Notes under the pieces: generated by a model
What the model saw: the letters and a program-made list of their open reading frames with translations, nothing else
Databases searched by the model: none
What the model was told of the DNA's origin: nothing
Shown here: in pieces, positions 1-7,809 of the stretch
Layout: each line of letters opens with the position of its first letter
Position numbering within the stretch: the stretch's first letter is position 1
Translations under genes and position numbers: made by a program
Source: JAUVUV01 sp964548275
Lineage (GTDB): Bacteria > Gemmatimonadota > Glassbacteria > GWA2-58-10
Assembly: GCA_964548275.1 (NCBI GenBank)
Contig: CAZJQI010000017.1
Location: 8,987 to 72,986, forward strand
Direction: 5' to 3'
DNA length: 64,000 nucleotides

Positions 1-28
1 TCCGATATACCAGACCCGGGAGAAACTG

Positions 29-1045
29 ATGACAAAATTTCTCAAGGAAGTCGATGCCCAGCCCCAGGCGCTGCTCGATCTGGTTTCCTTTTACCGGGAG
101 CAAGGAGCCGGGCTGCTTGAGCGCTGGAACAAGCTGCTGGAAAAGCACTCCAGCCTAACTTTTATCGGCATGGGCACCAGCGAGCTGGTTGGCCTGCTCG
201 TCCAGGACACTCTGTATGCTCAGGGGAAAACGGTGAATATTTACGATGCCGGGGAGTACTTTCACTACCTGCTCCCATCATGCCGCACGGAAAGTCTATA
301 CGTCATGGTTTCCCAGTCCGGGGAGAGCGTGGAAACAAGGAAAGTGACTGAGGCTCTGGCCGGCAAGGCTCCTGTTGTGGTGCTCGCCAATGCTGATGAC
401 AGCACGATGGCCCGGCTGGCTGATCTATATCTTCCGATGAAAGCCGGGGCGGAGCGCTTAGTATCGAACAAGACCTACCAGAACAGCCTGGCCCTGCTCT
501 ACCTGATGGCCGATGGAAAGCTGGGGAAGCTCGGGGAGCTCGCCCGCTATCTTGCCGATTCCTGCCGGGAGGAGGAGGTAATCCAGGCGGCTCAGTTTCT
601 CCAGCCGGCTGAGAGCATTCATTTCATCGCCCGCGGTCCCGCACTCGCCGCAGCGTGCCAGATGGCGCTTACTTTCATGGAGGGCGCCAAAACCCACGGC
701 ACCGCGTTTGCTGCAGGTGCATTCCGGCATGGGCCATTCGAGGTTCTGGGCGAGAAACACCGGGCAGTTTGCCTGGCCCCGAAAGGGAAAACAGGCGAAC
801 TTTGCCTGGCAATGGCCCAGGAAATGACATCAAAGGGGAGCCGCGTGGTTTTGCTCACAGACATGGCCCGGGTTCCCAAACATGAAAACCTGCTCACAAT
901 CCGGGTAAGACCATTCGGTGAGGAGAGGCTTTTTCCCCTGGCTCTGACCGTGATCCAGGGACATTTCCTTCACCATGTGGCCCGACTGAGAGGTTACGAG
1001 GCGGGAGTGTTTGATGTGGTGAGCAAAGTAACCACTGTGGAATAG
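29..1045 (+). CDS. SIS-domain sugar-phosphate isomerase/deaminase-like protein
   Basis: The protein of 338 residues has the double SIS (sugar isomerase) architecture of the isomerase half of GlmS and of AgaS-type proteins. A glycine-rich first strand (FIGMGTSE, about residues 45-52) and the phosphosugar-binding loop SQSGES (95-100) are visible, and a second SIS repeat follows from about residue 195 (IHFIARGP). The N-terminal glutaminase domain of GlmS is absent, so it cannot make glucosamine-6-P from glutamine. Deamination or isomerisation of an aminosugar phosphate is the likeliest role; the substrate cannot be read from sequence. The ATG at 29 follows GGGAG closely. Anything upstream that might be cotranscribed lies outside the window. 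The family call is strong, the substrate unknown. Confidence 0.85.
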   Translation: MTKFLKEVDAQPQALLDLVSFYREQGAGLLERWNKLLEKHSSLTFIGMGTSELVGLLVQDTLYAQGKTVNIYDAGEYFHYLLPSCRTESLYVMVSQSGESVETRKVTEALAGKAPVVVLANADDSTMARLADLYLPMKAGAERLVSNKTYQNSLALLYLMADGKLGKLGELARYLADSCREEEVIQAAQFLQPAESIHFIARGPALAAACQMALTFMEGAKTHGTAFAAGAFRHGPFEVLGEKHRAVCLAPKGKTGELCLAMAQEMTSKGSRVVLLTDMARVPKHENLLTIRVRPFGEERLFPLALTVIQGHFLHHVARLRGYEAGVFDVVSKVTTVE

Positions 1046-1092
1046 ACAGGTGGTGCGGTTAAACGATCATCAAGGGACAATTTTCGAGCCGC

Positions 1093-1122
1093 AAGAGAAA
1101 ATCACGCTCCCGCGGGTCTCTT
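1093..1122. terminator. possible bidirectional terminator hairpin
   Basis: AAGAGA (1093-1098) pairs with TCTCTT (1117-1122), and the dyad CCCGCGGG lies between them. It sits between two convergent genes and is followed by a short T stretch on the plus strand. The stem is short, so this is tentative. Confidence 0.3.
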
Positions 1123-1170
1123 TTATGCGAAAAGGTTGGAAAATAACTTTCACGGCTGTAAAACCGGACG

Positions 1171-1863
1171 TTATTCGGATTCTTTCTGGCTGGTCGGCAG
1201 GCCCAGGATTTTAAGAAGGTTGCCATCGTTGTGGCGGCTGGGCCTGGTGCATTCGGCAATCTCCCTCCTGAGAGCGGGGTCACGTTCAATACGGTCGATA
1301 TCATCACCCAGGCTTCGTGTGTTGCGCATGTTGATCCCGATATAGGAGTAGTGGTTCGGGTGAATATCGTTAAAGATTTTCATGGGGAAACGGTCGGATT
1401 CACCACCGGTTTCCTCTGAGAAAATCGACTGAATGGATTCGCGAAAAGACTTGGTGAGGCTGATTTTGAGCAGGTTGACATCCGGCTTGTTCAGTTCGTT
1501 GAGCATCAGGAGGATTGTCTTACGCAGCAGGCGGAACAGGGAAACCTCATCCAGGGGTTTGTCATCCAGACTGGCCTCTACCGATTCCACTGTCTCATCC
1601 ATATCGTTTTTTCCATTATCCGCAGATTCCTCTTCTCCCGGCCTTAGCTCATCCCGGAAAAGCAGCACGCCGCCGCTCACCACGAAATTCACCAGGCCGG
1701 CCGAGATTTTCAGCTTATCCTCCTCGAGCCTTTCCTTGTCCGCAATTTCTCCCTCGACCAGGTACCTGCTGAGCGCATCGTGAAAAACCTCGCGAATGTC
1801 AACCACCTTGCGAGAAAAACTGCTACGGACAGGCTGTGCTCCTTCTTTGTCCTGAGAGACCAA
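1171..1863 (-). CDS. conserved-looking hypothetical protein
   Basis: A 230-residue soluble protein that I do not recognise. The start is a TTG at 1861-1863 placed right behind an excellent GGGAGGTGA ribosome site, which is why this start is chosen. The sequence is mostly helical, with an acidic low-complexity linker at about 75-105 (many E and D) separating an N-terminal part from a Leu-rich helical part (residues about 110-150, LFRLLRKTILLML). The C-terminal 80 residues contain aromatic HPNHYSYIG and basic, Asp/Arg-rich stretches. No signal peptide or membrane segment is seen. It converges with the SIS gene and is divergent from the ETF operon. Function unknown; coding status is supported by length, RBS and composition. 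Confidence 0.7.
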   Translation of the reverse strand: MVSQDKEGAQPVRSSFSRKVVDIREVFHDALSRYLVEGEIADKERLEEDKLKISAGLVNFVVSGGVLLFRDELRPGEEESADNGKNDMDETVESVEASLDDKPLDEVSLFRLLRKTILLMLNELNKPDVNLLKISLTKSFRESIQSIFSEETGGESDRFPMKIFNDIHPNHYSYIGINMRNTRSLGDDIDRIERDPALRREIAECTRPSRHNDGNLLKILGLPTSQKESE

Positions 1864-2208
1864 ATCACCTCCCTTTCTGCTCTAATTTACTAAATTTTAA
1901 TAACTTATAACACAGTCCAAACAATTTTATATTATCCCGCTGCTCTTTGTCAAGCTTTTTGCCCTGCAGAGCGAGAAACTCGAAGGTGCCGATATGGGCC
2001 TCTCAAGGTTGAAAATCCGGATTGCGCCACGGGGGAAATCCTACAACACATTCCTTCACAGTAGGTTGTAAAACCTTGTCTTGACCGAATAATATTTTAT
2101 ATTTAATGAACTTTTTTCAGGCCTTTTCCTCCGGCAGGCCGGATTCGGCCGAGCGGGATCAGGAAAACGCAGTTTTTTAATCCGCCAAATTAATCGCAAG
2201 GAGTTGTG
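1864..2208. other. intergenic region between divergent genes
   Basis: The 345-bp gap separates the minus-strand hypothetical gene and the etf operon. It is AT-rich near both starts and must hold both promoters. The best plus-strand candidate is listed separately. No tRNA, ORF or repeat was seen. Confidence 0.6.
2076..2103 (+). promoter_or_regulatory. candidate sigma70-type promoter of the etf operon
   Basis: TTGTCT (2076-2081) and TATATT (2098-2103) are separated by 16 bp, about 105 nt before the etfB start. An overlapping TTGACC gives a less good alternative. Match is moderate only. Confidence 0.35.
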
Positions 2209-2958
2209 GTGAATATAGTAGTCTGTATTAAGCAGGTACCGGATACTGAAGCACGGGTTCAGATTGCCGAGGATGGCAGATCGATAGAGACCCAGGATAT
2301 CAACTTTATCCTGAATCCTTATGATGAATTCGCTGTGGAACAGGCGCTGCTCACCAGGGAGGAACTGGGCGGAGAAGTTACAGTGGTGAGCCTGGGCGGC
2401 GATTCTGCGGCCGCTGCAATCCGCACGGCCATGGCCATGGGGGCCGACAGGAGCATCCTGCTCAAAACGAGTGAGCCGGCTGATGATCCTTTTCAGGTAG
2501 CCCGCGCCATCGCCGGGGAGATCGGCGGAACAGATGTAGATGTGGTCTTTTTCGGCAAGCAGGCTGTGGGCAACGAACATGGCCAGGTAGGGATTCTCAC
2601 CGCAGAGCTTCTCGGCATACCGGGTATCTCGGAGGTAAGTGAAATCGAGATCACCGCAAACCGCGTAACGGGCAAGCGCGAGATCGAAGGCGGCACTGAA
2701 TCTTTCGAGTGCAGCCTGCCCGCAATGTTTACCACGCAGAAAGGACTCAACGAACCGCGCTATCCCTCGCTCAAAGGGCGCATGGCAGCCAAGAAAAAGC
2801 CTCTGGAGGTCAAGGAGGTCAGCCTGGGCGAACAGCTTCTGGCTGTCGAATCCCTGAATTATCCCCCGCAGCGCGAGCGGGGCAAGATTGTCGGAGAGGG
2901 GGCCGCTGCTGCCGTGGAACTGGTGCGCCTGCTCAGGGAAGAAGCCAGGGTTATCTGA
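2209..2958 (+). CDS. etfB: electron transfer flavoprotein beta subunit (FixA/EtfB)
   Basis: This is the small subunit of an electron-transfer flavoprotein: it binds AMP or, in bifurcating types, a second FAD, and passes electrons between dehydrogenases and the partner oxidoreductase. The N-terminus (MNIVVCIKQVPDTEA), the segment DEFAVEQAL and the 249-residue length are typical. Two GTG codons are in tandem at 2206 and 2209; AAGGAG at 2198-2203 is spaced better for 2209. It is first in a four-gene operon etfB-etfA-fixC-fixX. The full FixABCX set suggests either nitrogen-fixation-type flavin bifurcation or acyl-CoA oxidation linked to quinone. The sequence alone does not separate these, although operon context favours a membrane quinone-linked complex. 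Confidence 0.93.
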   Translation: MNIVVCIKQVPDTEARVQIAEDGRSIETQDINFILNPYDEFAVEQALLTREELGGEVTVVSLGGDSAAAAIRTAMAMGADRSILLKTSEPADDPFQVARAIAGEIGGTDVDVVFFGKQAVGNEHGQVGILTAELLGIPGISEVSEIEITANRVTGKREIEGGTESFECSLPAMFTTQKGLNEPRYPSLKGRMAAKKKPLEVKEVSLGEQLLAVESLNYPPQRERGKIVGEGAAAAVELVRLLREEARVI

Positions 2959-3010
2959 GATGACACTTACTCGACAATAATTCAATTTATATATAATAGG
3001 AGAGTGATGG

Positions 3011-3997
3011 ATGGCGATCAAGGTGCTGGTACTCGCCGAGATTAAAGACGGGGAAAATCTGACAAAATCCACCAGGGAAGCTCTCGGTCTCAGCCGCCGC
3101 CTGGTTGAAAACTCGGGCGGAGGAGAGGTTGCCGCGGTGTTTCCTGTCCAGAGCGCAGGCGACCTGCCGCAGAGCCTTGCCGCCTGGGGTGCGGACCGGG
3201 TTCTGGTGGCTGAGTCGGCTGAGTTCGGCAATTACAGCCCGGGAGGGTTCGCCGCAAGTGTCGTCGCTGCGGTTGAATGTGTGCAGCCGGCTGCTATAAT
3301 TGTGGGCGGCACGGCCCATGGCAAGGATCTCACTCCCCGCTTGAGCGCCCGCCTGAGCGTTCCCGCAACCACGGATTGTATCGGTGTCGAGGTACAGGGG
3401 GATAATATCTATGCCCTTCGCCCGGCCTACGGCGGCAAGGTACAGATGAAAGTTTCGTTCAGTAAGCTTCCGGCAGTGCTATGTATCCGGCCCAATGTAT
3501 TCGAGACTGTGGCTGAGGACACGAGCCGCAGCGCTCAGATCGAAAACCTGAATCTATCGCTGACAGACCGGGATCTGGCTGTGAGGATTACGGGGAGTGA
3601 GAAAACAACCGGCGAGCGGCCTGATGTAGCCGAAGCGGATATAGTGGTATCAGGCGGCCGCGGGATGAAAGAAGCCGGAAATTTCCGCCTGCTCGAACAA
3701 CTGGCCCAGGCGCTGGGTGCCGGGATAGGCGCCAGCCGCGCCGCTGTGGACTCCGGCTGGCGACCCCACGGAGACCAGGTGGGCCAGACCGGAAAGTTTG
3801 TCAGCCCCACGCTTTATGTCGCCTGCGCAATCAGCGGCGCTGTGCAGCACCTGGCCGGAATGATCGACTCCAAGGTGATCGTGGCGGTCAACAAGGACCC
3901 GGACGCGCCGATTTTCAAGGTGGCGAATTACGGGATCGTGGGTGATGTGTTCGAAGTGGTACCCGCGATAGTGGAAAAGTTGAAAAAACACGCCTGA
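3011..3997 (+). CDS. etfA: electron transfer flavoprotein alpha subunit (FixB/EtfA)
   Basis: The large ETF subunit carries the electron-transfer FAD. The N-terminal Rossmann-like domain begins MAIKVLVLAEIKDG. The C-terminal FAD-binding domain shows SGGRG (214-218), VGQTGK, ISGAVQH and NKDPDAPIF in the expected order. Its length of 328 residues is normal for EtfA/FixB, with no extra ferredoxin domain. AGGAGAG precedes the ATG at 3011 by a few bases. It lies 52 bp after etfB and 94 bp before fixC, so cotranscription is very likely. Partner specificity depends on fixC downstream. Confidence 0.94.
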   Translation: MAIKVLVLAEIKDGENLTKSTREALGLSRRLVENSGGGEVAAVFPVQSAGDLPQSLAAWGADRVLVAESAEFGNYSPGGFAASVVAAVECVQPAAIIVGGTAHGKDLTPRLSARLSVPATTDCIGVEVQGDNIYALRPAYGGKVQMKVSFSKLPAVLCIRPNVFETVAEDTSRSAQIENLNLSLTDRDLAVRITGSEKTTGERPDVAEADIVVSGGRGMKEAGNFRLLEQLAQALGAGIGASRAAVDSGWRPHGDQVGQTGKFVSPTLYVACAISGAVQHLAGMIDSKVIVAVNKDPDAPIFKVANYGIVGDVFEVVPAIVEKLKKHA

Positions 3998-4091
3998 CAC
4001 CTATAAGGGCGGTTTTTGGACGAGCTTAGCTGAAAATATATCTTGTCCTCTAATCCCATGCGAAAACCAAGGATAACCGAGGGGGTAGATT

Positions 4092-5405
4092 TTGGCCGAG
4101 GATAAATTCGATTGCATTGTGGTTGGAGCAGGTCCCTCAGGAATCGCGGCAGCGCTTACCCTTGCACGTGCCGGCTTAGAGGTGGTCGTGCTTGAACGCG
4201 GGGAGTATCCTGGAGCGAAAAACCTGTTCGGAGGTATCCTGTTCACCACGATCCTCAACCGCCTGATTCCCGAGTTTTGGAAAACCGCCCCGGTGGAGCG
4301 CAATGTGATCGGGCGCAGGTTCAGTTTCCTGAACTCAGACAGCGAACTGGCGGTGCAATTTTCCTCGGAGCGATTCAACCAGCCGCCTTTCAACAACTCG
4401 TTTATCGTGCTGCGCAGCCGGTTTGACCGGTGGTTTGCGCAGCAGGCCGAGGAGGCCGGAGCCGAGATCATCCCTGAAATAGTGGTGGATGATTTTATCC
4501 GCGCCGACGGCAAGGTGGTCGGGATTCTCGCGCGCAGCGAGGGGGGAGAGCACGACGAGCTCTTTGCAGATACGGTGATCTGCGCCGAGGGAGCGAACAG
4601 CCTGCTCAGTGAGAAATCCGGCTTGTGTGCGCAGATGACCCCAGGCAACCGGGTACTTACAGTGAAAGAGATAATAAAACTGCCGCAGGAAGTGGTTGAG
4701 GACCGTTTTCATCTTGAAGGCAACCAGGGAGTGGCCTACGAGTATTTCGGCGATGCTGTCAAGGGGATGGTCGGCTCGGGATTTATCTACACCAACAAGG
4801 ACAGTATCTCGGTTGGCGTGGGCTGTACGATCGAGGATTTCCTCGAAAAGAAAATCTCGCCCAACGATTTGCTCGAATATTTCAAAGCGCATCCGCGGGT
4901 GCGCGCACTGGTACGCGGCGGTGAGGTGATCGAATACTCGACCCACATGATTACCGAAGACACCTACGATCAGCTTCCGGAAATGATCGGGGACGGACTT
5001 CTGCTTGTGGGTGACGCCGCCGGGCTGATCAATTCAAGCATTTACCACGAGGTAACCAACCTGGCTATGGCAAGCGGGATGTTCGCTGCCGAGGCGGTGA
5101 TCGAGGCCAGGGAAAAAGGCGACTTTTCCAGGGCGACTCTCCAGAGTTACCGCAACAAGCTGGATGACTCTTTCGTTTTAAAAGACATGTTCCACTTCCG
5201 GCATGTGATCGGCTTCCTCAAGAATCACAGGCAGTTTTTAAAAGAATATCCCGATATATTCATAGAGCTTATGCTGGATTATTTCACGGTAAGCGAAACG
5301 CCCAAGGCGCAGGTCAGGAAAGAGGTAATAGGCAAGTTTCGCAAGCGGATCAAGATGATCCCGTTGTTGCGGGACCTCTGGGCGGCAAGGAGAGCGATGT
5401 TATGA
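4092..5405 (+). CDS. fixC: FixC/ETF-quinone oxidoreductase-type flavoprotein
   Basis: A 437-residue FAD oxidoreductase of the FixC/ETF-QO family, which takes electrons from EtfAB and passes them to the quinone pool. The dinucleotide motif VVGAGPSG lies at residues 10-17 and the FAD-ribityl motif GLLLVGDAAGLIN near 300. The 4Fe-4S domain found at the C-terminus of mitochondrial ETF-QO is missing here and is supplied by the adjacent fixX. Translation starts at a TTG (4092) downstream of GAGGGGGT. Its stop overlaps the fixX start by 4 bp (ATGA), which points to translational coupling. Membrane association is expected through the quinone-binding face rather than by transmembrane helices. Confidence 0.93.
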   Translation: MAEDKFDCIVVGAGPSGIAAALTLARAGLEVVVLERGEYPGAKNLFGGILFTTILNRLIPEFWKTAPVERNVIGRRFSFLNSDSELAVQFSSERFNQPPFNNSFIVLRSRFDRWFAQQAEEAGAEIIPEIVVDDFIRADGKVVGILARSEGGEHDELFADTVICAEGANSLLSEKSGLCAQMTPGNRVLTVKEIIKLPQEVVEDRFHLEGNQGVAYEYFGDAVKGMVGSGFIYTNKDSISVGVGCTIEDFLEKKISPNDLLEYFKAHPRVRALVRGGEVIEYSTHMITEDTYDQLPEMIGDGLLLVGDAAGLINSSIYHEVTNLAMASGMFAAEAVIEAREKGDFSRATLQSYRNKLDDSFVLKDMFHFRHVIGFLKNHRQFLKEYPDIFIELMLDYFTVSETPKAQVRKEVIGKFRKRIKMIPLLRDLWAARRAML

Positions 5406-5719
5406 GCGAACAAAAGGAAGAAAGCATTGTCAGGGAAACCCCGGTTCTTTCCCTTGAGGATAAACTGGGGCTGGTCAAACGCAAAATCGACAAGACCAGC
5501 CATATCGAGGTGGACCAGGAGGGTTTCAAAAAATGCCCGGACCGGCCGATACTTTTTATCTGCCCGTCGAATGTTTTCGAGGAGCATCCGGAGACCGGGG
5601 AATGCATAGTGAATTACGAGAACTGTCTCGAGTGCGGCACCTGCCGGATTGTCTGCCGGGACTATGTTGATTGGAAGAATCCCCAGGGAGGTTTCGGGGT
5701 GAGCTATGCTTTCGGCTGA
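5402..5719 (+). CDS. fixX: FixX-type ferredoxin-like protein
   Basis: The 105-residue protein is the iron-sulfur partner of FixC. Cysteines at 75, 78, 81 and 85 (CLECGTCRIVC) plus earlier ones at 45 and 54 can hold one 4Fe-4S cluster. The ending GVSYAFG is characteristic of FixX. An N-terminal extension of about 40 residues, charged and without cysteines, precedes the ferredoxin core. The gene starts inside the fixC stop codon and closes the operon; a hairpin follows. Together the four products form the ETF-quinone branch that could serve fatty-acid/acyl-CoA oxidation or flavin-based bifurcation producing reduced ferredoxin. Confidence 0.92.
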   Translation: MSEQKEESIVRETPVLSLEDKLGLVKRKIDKTSHIEVDQEGFKKCPDRPILFICPSNVFEEHPETGECIVNYENCLECGTCRIVCRDYVDWKNPQGGFGVSYAFG

Positions 5720-5746
5720 AATCAGGCAATTCTGCGAAAAATAAAG

Positions 5747-5788
5747 AGCGGGCTGAAGGCAGAGTTGTATTCTCGCCTTTAACCCGCT
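5747..5788 (+). terminator. hairpin downstream of the etf-fix operon
   Basis: AGCGGGCTGAAGGC (5747-5760) pairs with GCCTTTAACCCGCT (5775-5788) with one C-A mismatch and a G-T pair. The 14-nt loop can extend the stem. It is T-rich afterwards but lacks a clean T run. It sits 27 bp after fixX. Confidence 0.55.
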
Positions 5789-5858
5789 TCTGCTTTCTGC
5801 TCAGGAATGGGATTAACCAACTATATGAAAGCTTGATAGTTCCCTTTGCCTTTTGATG

Positions 5859-6098
5859 CTAGCGCAACCTGCGCTTCCACATCGGGCCGTCGCGAAGGGA
5901 AACCTCCCCGCGTTTGCGGCGCTCCTCCCGGGTCTCCTTCCCCTTCATCCGTTTTTCAATATCCAGTCGGCTGCCCCCTACTTTAAACTGTGATGCCCGG
6001 CTGCCCTTTTTGAGACTTCTGTTGATCCTGGTGAAAATGAAATAATAAAGCATTGCGGCAACCGCGACCAGCGCGATTTTGATCAGGCTGAATTCCAC
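5859..6098 (-). CDS. small membrane-anchored hypothetical protein
   Basis: A 79-residue protein with one transmembrane segment (IKIALVAVAAMLYYFIF, about residues 6-22) followed by a strongly basic cytoplasmic tail rich in Arg and Lys (KKGSR..., EKRMKGKETREERRKRGE). The GTG at 6096-6098 is chosen because GGAAGGAGG lies 8 nt upstream. Longer in-frame starts would run into the CYTH gene. Topology by the positive-inside rule is N-out, C-in. It lies just downstream of the CYTH gene on the same strand and may be cotranscribed. No family recognised; the tail could contact nucleic acid or anionic lipid, which is speculation. Confidence 0.65.
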   Translation of the reverse strand: MEFSLIKIALVAVAAMLYYFIFTRINRSLKKGSRASQFKVGGSRLDIEKRMKGKETREERRKRGEVSLRDGPMWKRRLR

Positions 6099-6147
6099 GC
6101 CCGATTCCTCCTTCCCCAGCAATGTATTATTTGATACCCATTTCGGC

Positions 6148-6795
6148 TCAAGCCTGTTCCAAGGGCAGGCGTGCCCTGCGGGGTTTGCTCCCTGAGTTTC
6201 CAACATTTTCCTGGTCAGAGAAACGCATATCTCCGGCTTCACAGCCCATTTTCCGGCAGTAAGCGGTGTAAAGATCAAAATAGTTCTCACGCAACCCCTT
6301 GCTCACCTTCAGACCCAGGCTCTCGATGATTTCTTCCATCTTTTCCGGCGGGGCCTCAAGTTCGAGGAAATAGCCCATGCGCGGCAACTGGTCGATTTCA
6401 GCCGAAACACCCTCCTCGCGGGTTAAATGTTCCCGGTATTTCTCGTAGACCCTTTCCGCTGTGAACCCCAGCCGGTGAAGGATATGCCGCATGGTATCCA
6501 GGCTCGACAATTCGAGTTCACTCTCCTTTTTGGCCTTAAACCGCTTGCCGAGACCACCCTCCTCAAGCGGCTCCTTGTAGGTGAGCTTAACTCCCTTAGC
6601 TCTGCGCAGCCGTAACAGCCGTCCCTGCGAGTCGAGATCCCTTCCAAGGGTGTCCAGGACCAGATTGAACTCAAAAAGTTTCCCTCTGGATACAAAACCG
6701 AGCTCCAGAAGATGCTTCCGCATCTTCCCGGGCTCTGCGAGTGGAAATTTCAGTTCAATTTCAGGCTGGCTGTGCTTTTCCAAAGCATTCTCCAT
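6148..6795 (-). CDS. CYTH-domain (class IV cyclase/triphosphate tunnel) protein
   Basis: The 215-residue protein has the CYTH hallmark ExExK at residues 12-16 (EIELK), then KLTYKEP in the middle and the basic/acidic strand pattern (VYEKYREHL, SAEIDQLP, FLELE) that builds the triphosphate tunnel. Such enzymes hydrolyse triphosphates (thiamine triphosphate, tripolyphosphate) or, less often, make cAMP; the exact substrate is not readable. The C-terminal 35 residues (after GCEAGD) are basic and look disordered. The ATG at 6795 follows GGGAGAG. It is probably cotranscribed with the small membrane protein 50 bp downstream. Confidence 0.85.
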   Translation of the reverse strand: MENALEKHSQPEIELKFPLAEPGKMRKHLLELGFVSRGKLFEFNLVLDTLGRDLDSQGRLLRLRRAKGVKLTYKEPLEEGGLGKRFKAKKESELELSSLDTMRHILHRLGFTAERVYEKYREHLTREEGVSAEIDQLPRMGYFLELEAPPEKMEEIIESLGLKVSKGLRENYFDLYTAYCRKMGCEAGDMRFSDQENVGNSGSKPRRARLPLEQA

Positions 6796-6890
6796 TTTCT
6801 TTCTCTCCCAATCTTACCCATCCAAAGCTACTGAATGCTGCCAGGAAAGTCAACTTATCCAAACTTTCTGCTATATTTAACTTTACATGA

Positions 6891-7105
6891 TTCTTAACCC
6901 GAATTATTCATGAACCAGTAAGATGTTATGTTTCCCCGGGGCATGGGGGGCGGCGGGCGCATGAAATGCGCTCCGTTGCGCAGAAGCGCAACGGTCTGTG
7001 CGACTTAGGTCGCACAGCCGCCGCCCCCCTCCCTCGGTGGCTGATAAAAATGCGAAAATAAGCGAATAGCCCTGTCAAGATCTGGGTTTCATGAATAATT
7101 CGGGT
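6891..7105. mobile_element. MITE-like element with cloverleaf core
   Basis: Perfect 18-bp terminal inverted repeats, ACCCGAATTATTCATGAA at 6897-6914 and its complement at 7088-7105, bound the element. Inside, GGGGGGCGGCGG (6945-6956) pairs with CCGCCGCCCCCC (7018-7029). This stem encloses three abutting hairpins: GCGCAT/GAA/ATGCGC (6957-6971), CCGTTGCGC/AGAA/GCGCAACGG (6973-6994) and CTGTGCGAC/TTAG/GTCGCACAG (6996-7017). Only single T residues separate the second and third arms from their neighbours. No transposase gene is present, so it would need a transposase in trans. A near-identical end lies at 63942-63965. Whether the core and the terminal repeats are one element or a nested insertion is unclear. 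Confidence 0.7.
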
Positions 7106-7237
7106 CAAATTGGTGGTCAAGGGGAAACGTCCGGTGCGGAATCATCCCGATTGGATAATAAAAATGCGCTGGAACGACTATTGCTTACAAACCCAATTAT
7201 AACATGCAGCTAACGCCGAAAGTGTCTTTTTCCTTGC

Positions 7238-7257
7238 TTTATGAATAACCGGTATTA
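7238..7257. repeat. remnant of the MITE terminal repeat
   Basis: TTTATGAATAACCGGTATTA resembles the complement of the terminal repeat at 63942-63965, with one base missing and two changed. It may be the scar of a second copy. Confidence 0.35.
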
Positions 7258-7305
7258 TTTTTGTATGTATGTGGCAAGTTAAAAGTTGGCTAAGGTAAGA
7301 ATAGG

Positions 7306-7692
7306 ATGATTTACTACAGCGGCATATCGATAAAGCATCTGGACAGGTGGGATTTCCCGGATGACACTCCGCGGTTCTCCTCGGTCCAGGACTGCTACAG
7401 GATGTTCCTGGGAATGCATCTGAAAATGATGCGGTTCGGCCATGGCGAATATGATCCGTATTATGCCCGTTACCAGGCCTGCGTGCGGCATTTCAACAAT
7501 CGCCTTAAGCTGAACTACCAGGAGTTCAAGAACGTGGTGGCCAATATCGTGGAGCTCTACCAGCAGTTTTTCAACGAATCCTTGCCCAGACGGAAGTGGC
7601 AGGCCATCCTGGATACGATCGGCAAGTTTGAACGTCTGATCTACCTCTACTCAAACAAAACCCACACTAAAATCTCTCCCGGCACCAAGTAA
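7306..7692 (+). CDS. small hypothetical protein
   Basis: A 128-residue soluble protein without a recognised domain. It is rich in aromatic residues and Arg (MIYYSGISIKHLDRWDFPDD, then RFGHGEYDPYYARYQ), and its second half is predicted helical (NYQEFKNVVANIVELYQQFF). No signal peptide, membrane segment or metal motif is obvious. The ATG at 7306 follows AAGGTAAGAATAGG. It stands alone behind the repeat region and is convergent with the permease gene. Codon use agrees with the GC-rich neighbours, which supports it as real. Confidence 0.6.
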   Translation: MIYYSGISIKHLDRWDFPDDTPRFSSVQDCYRMFLGMHLKMMRFGHGEYDPYYARYQACVRHFNNRLKLNYQEFKNVVANIVELYQQFFNESLPRRKWQAILDTIGKFERLIYLYSNKTHTKISPGTK

Positions 7693-7809
7693 TCAATAAC
7701 TTTCTCACCTGCTATCCCTGTTCCAGGCGACAGCCTTGTCCCAACAAAAAATATTACTCTGCGCCAGGCGATAATCTGTAAACGACAATGTGTCAGAATA
7801 AGGTATGTT

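Larger units (their letters stand above)
6796..7305. other. repeat-bearing intergenic region
   Basis: A 510-bp gap between divergent genes. It contains a 215-bp inverted-repeat element (6891-7105), then a partial copy of that element's end (7238-7257). The rest is AT-rich and must carry promoters for both flanking genes. No convincing ORF. Confidence 0.7.

Noticed and set aside
2056..3231. Long minus-strand reading frame (391 codons)
   Set aside because: It is antisense to etfB and etfA, which have unmistakable family motifs; it has no ribosome site and an implausible composition.
5859..6290. Longer version of the small membrane protein with 64 extra N-terminal residues
   Set aside because: The extension overlaps the CYTH gene in another frame and has no ribosome site; the GTG at 6098 has a strong one.
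6973..7017. tRNA-like cloverleaf in the 6.9-kb element
   Set aside because: The arms lack anticodon-loop size, T-loop sequence and CCA-type acceptor, so it is not a tRNA.
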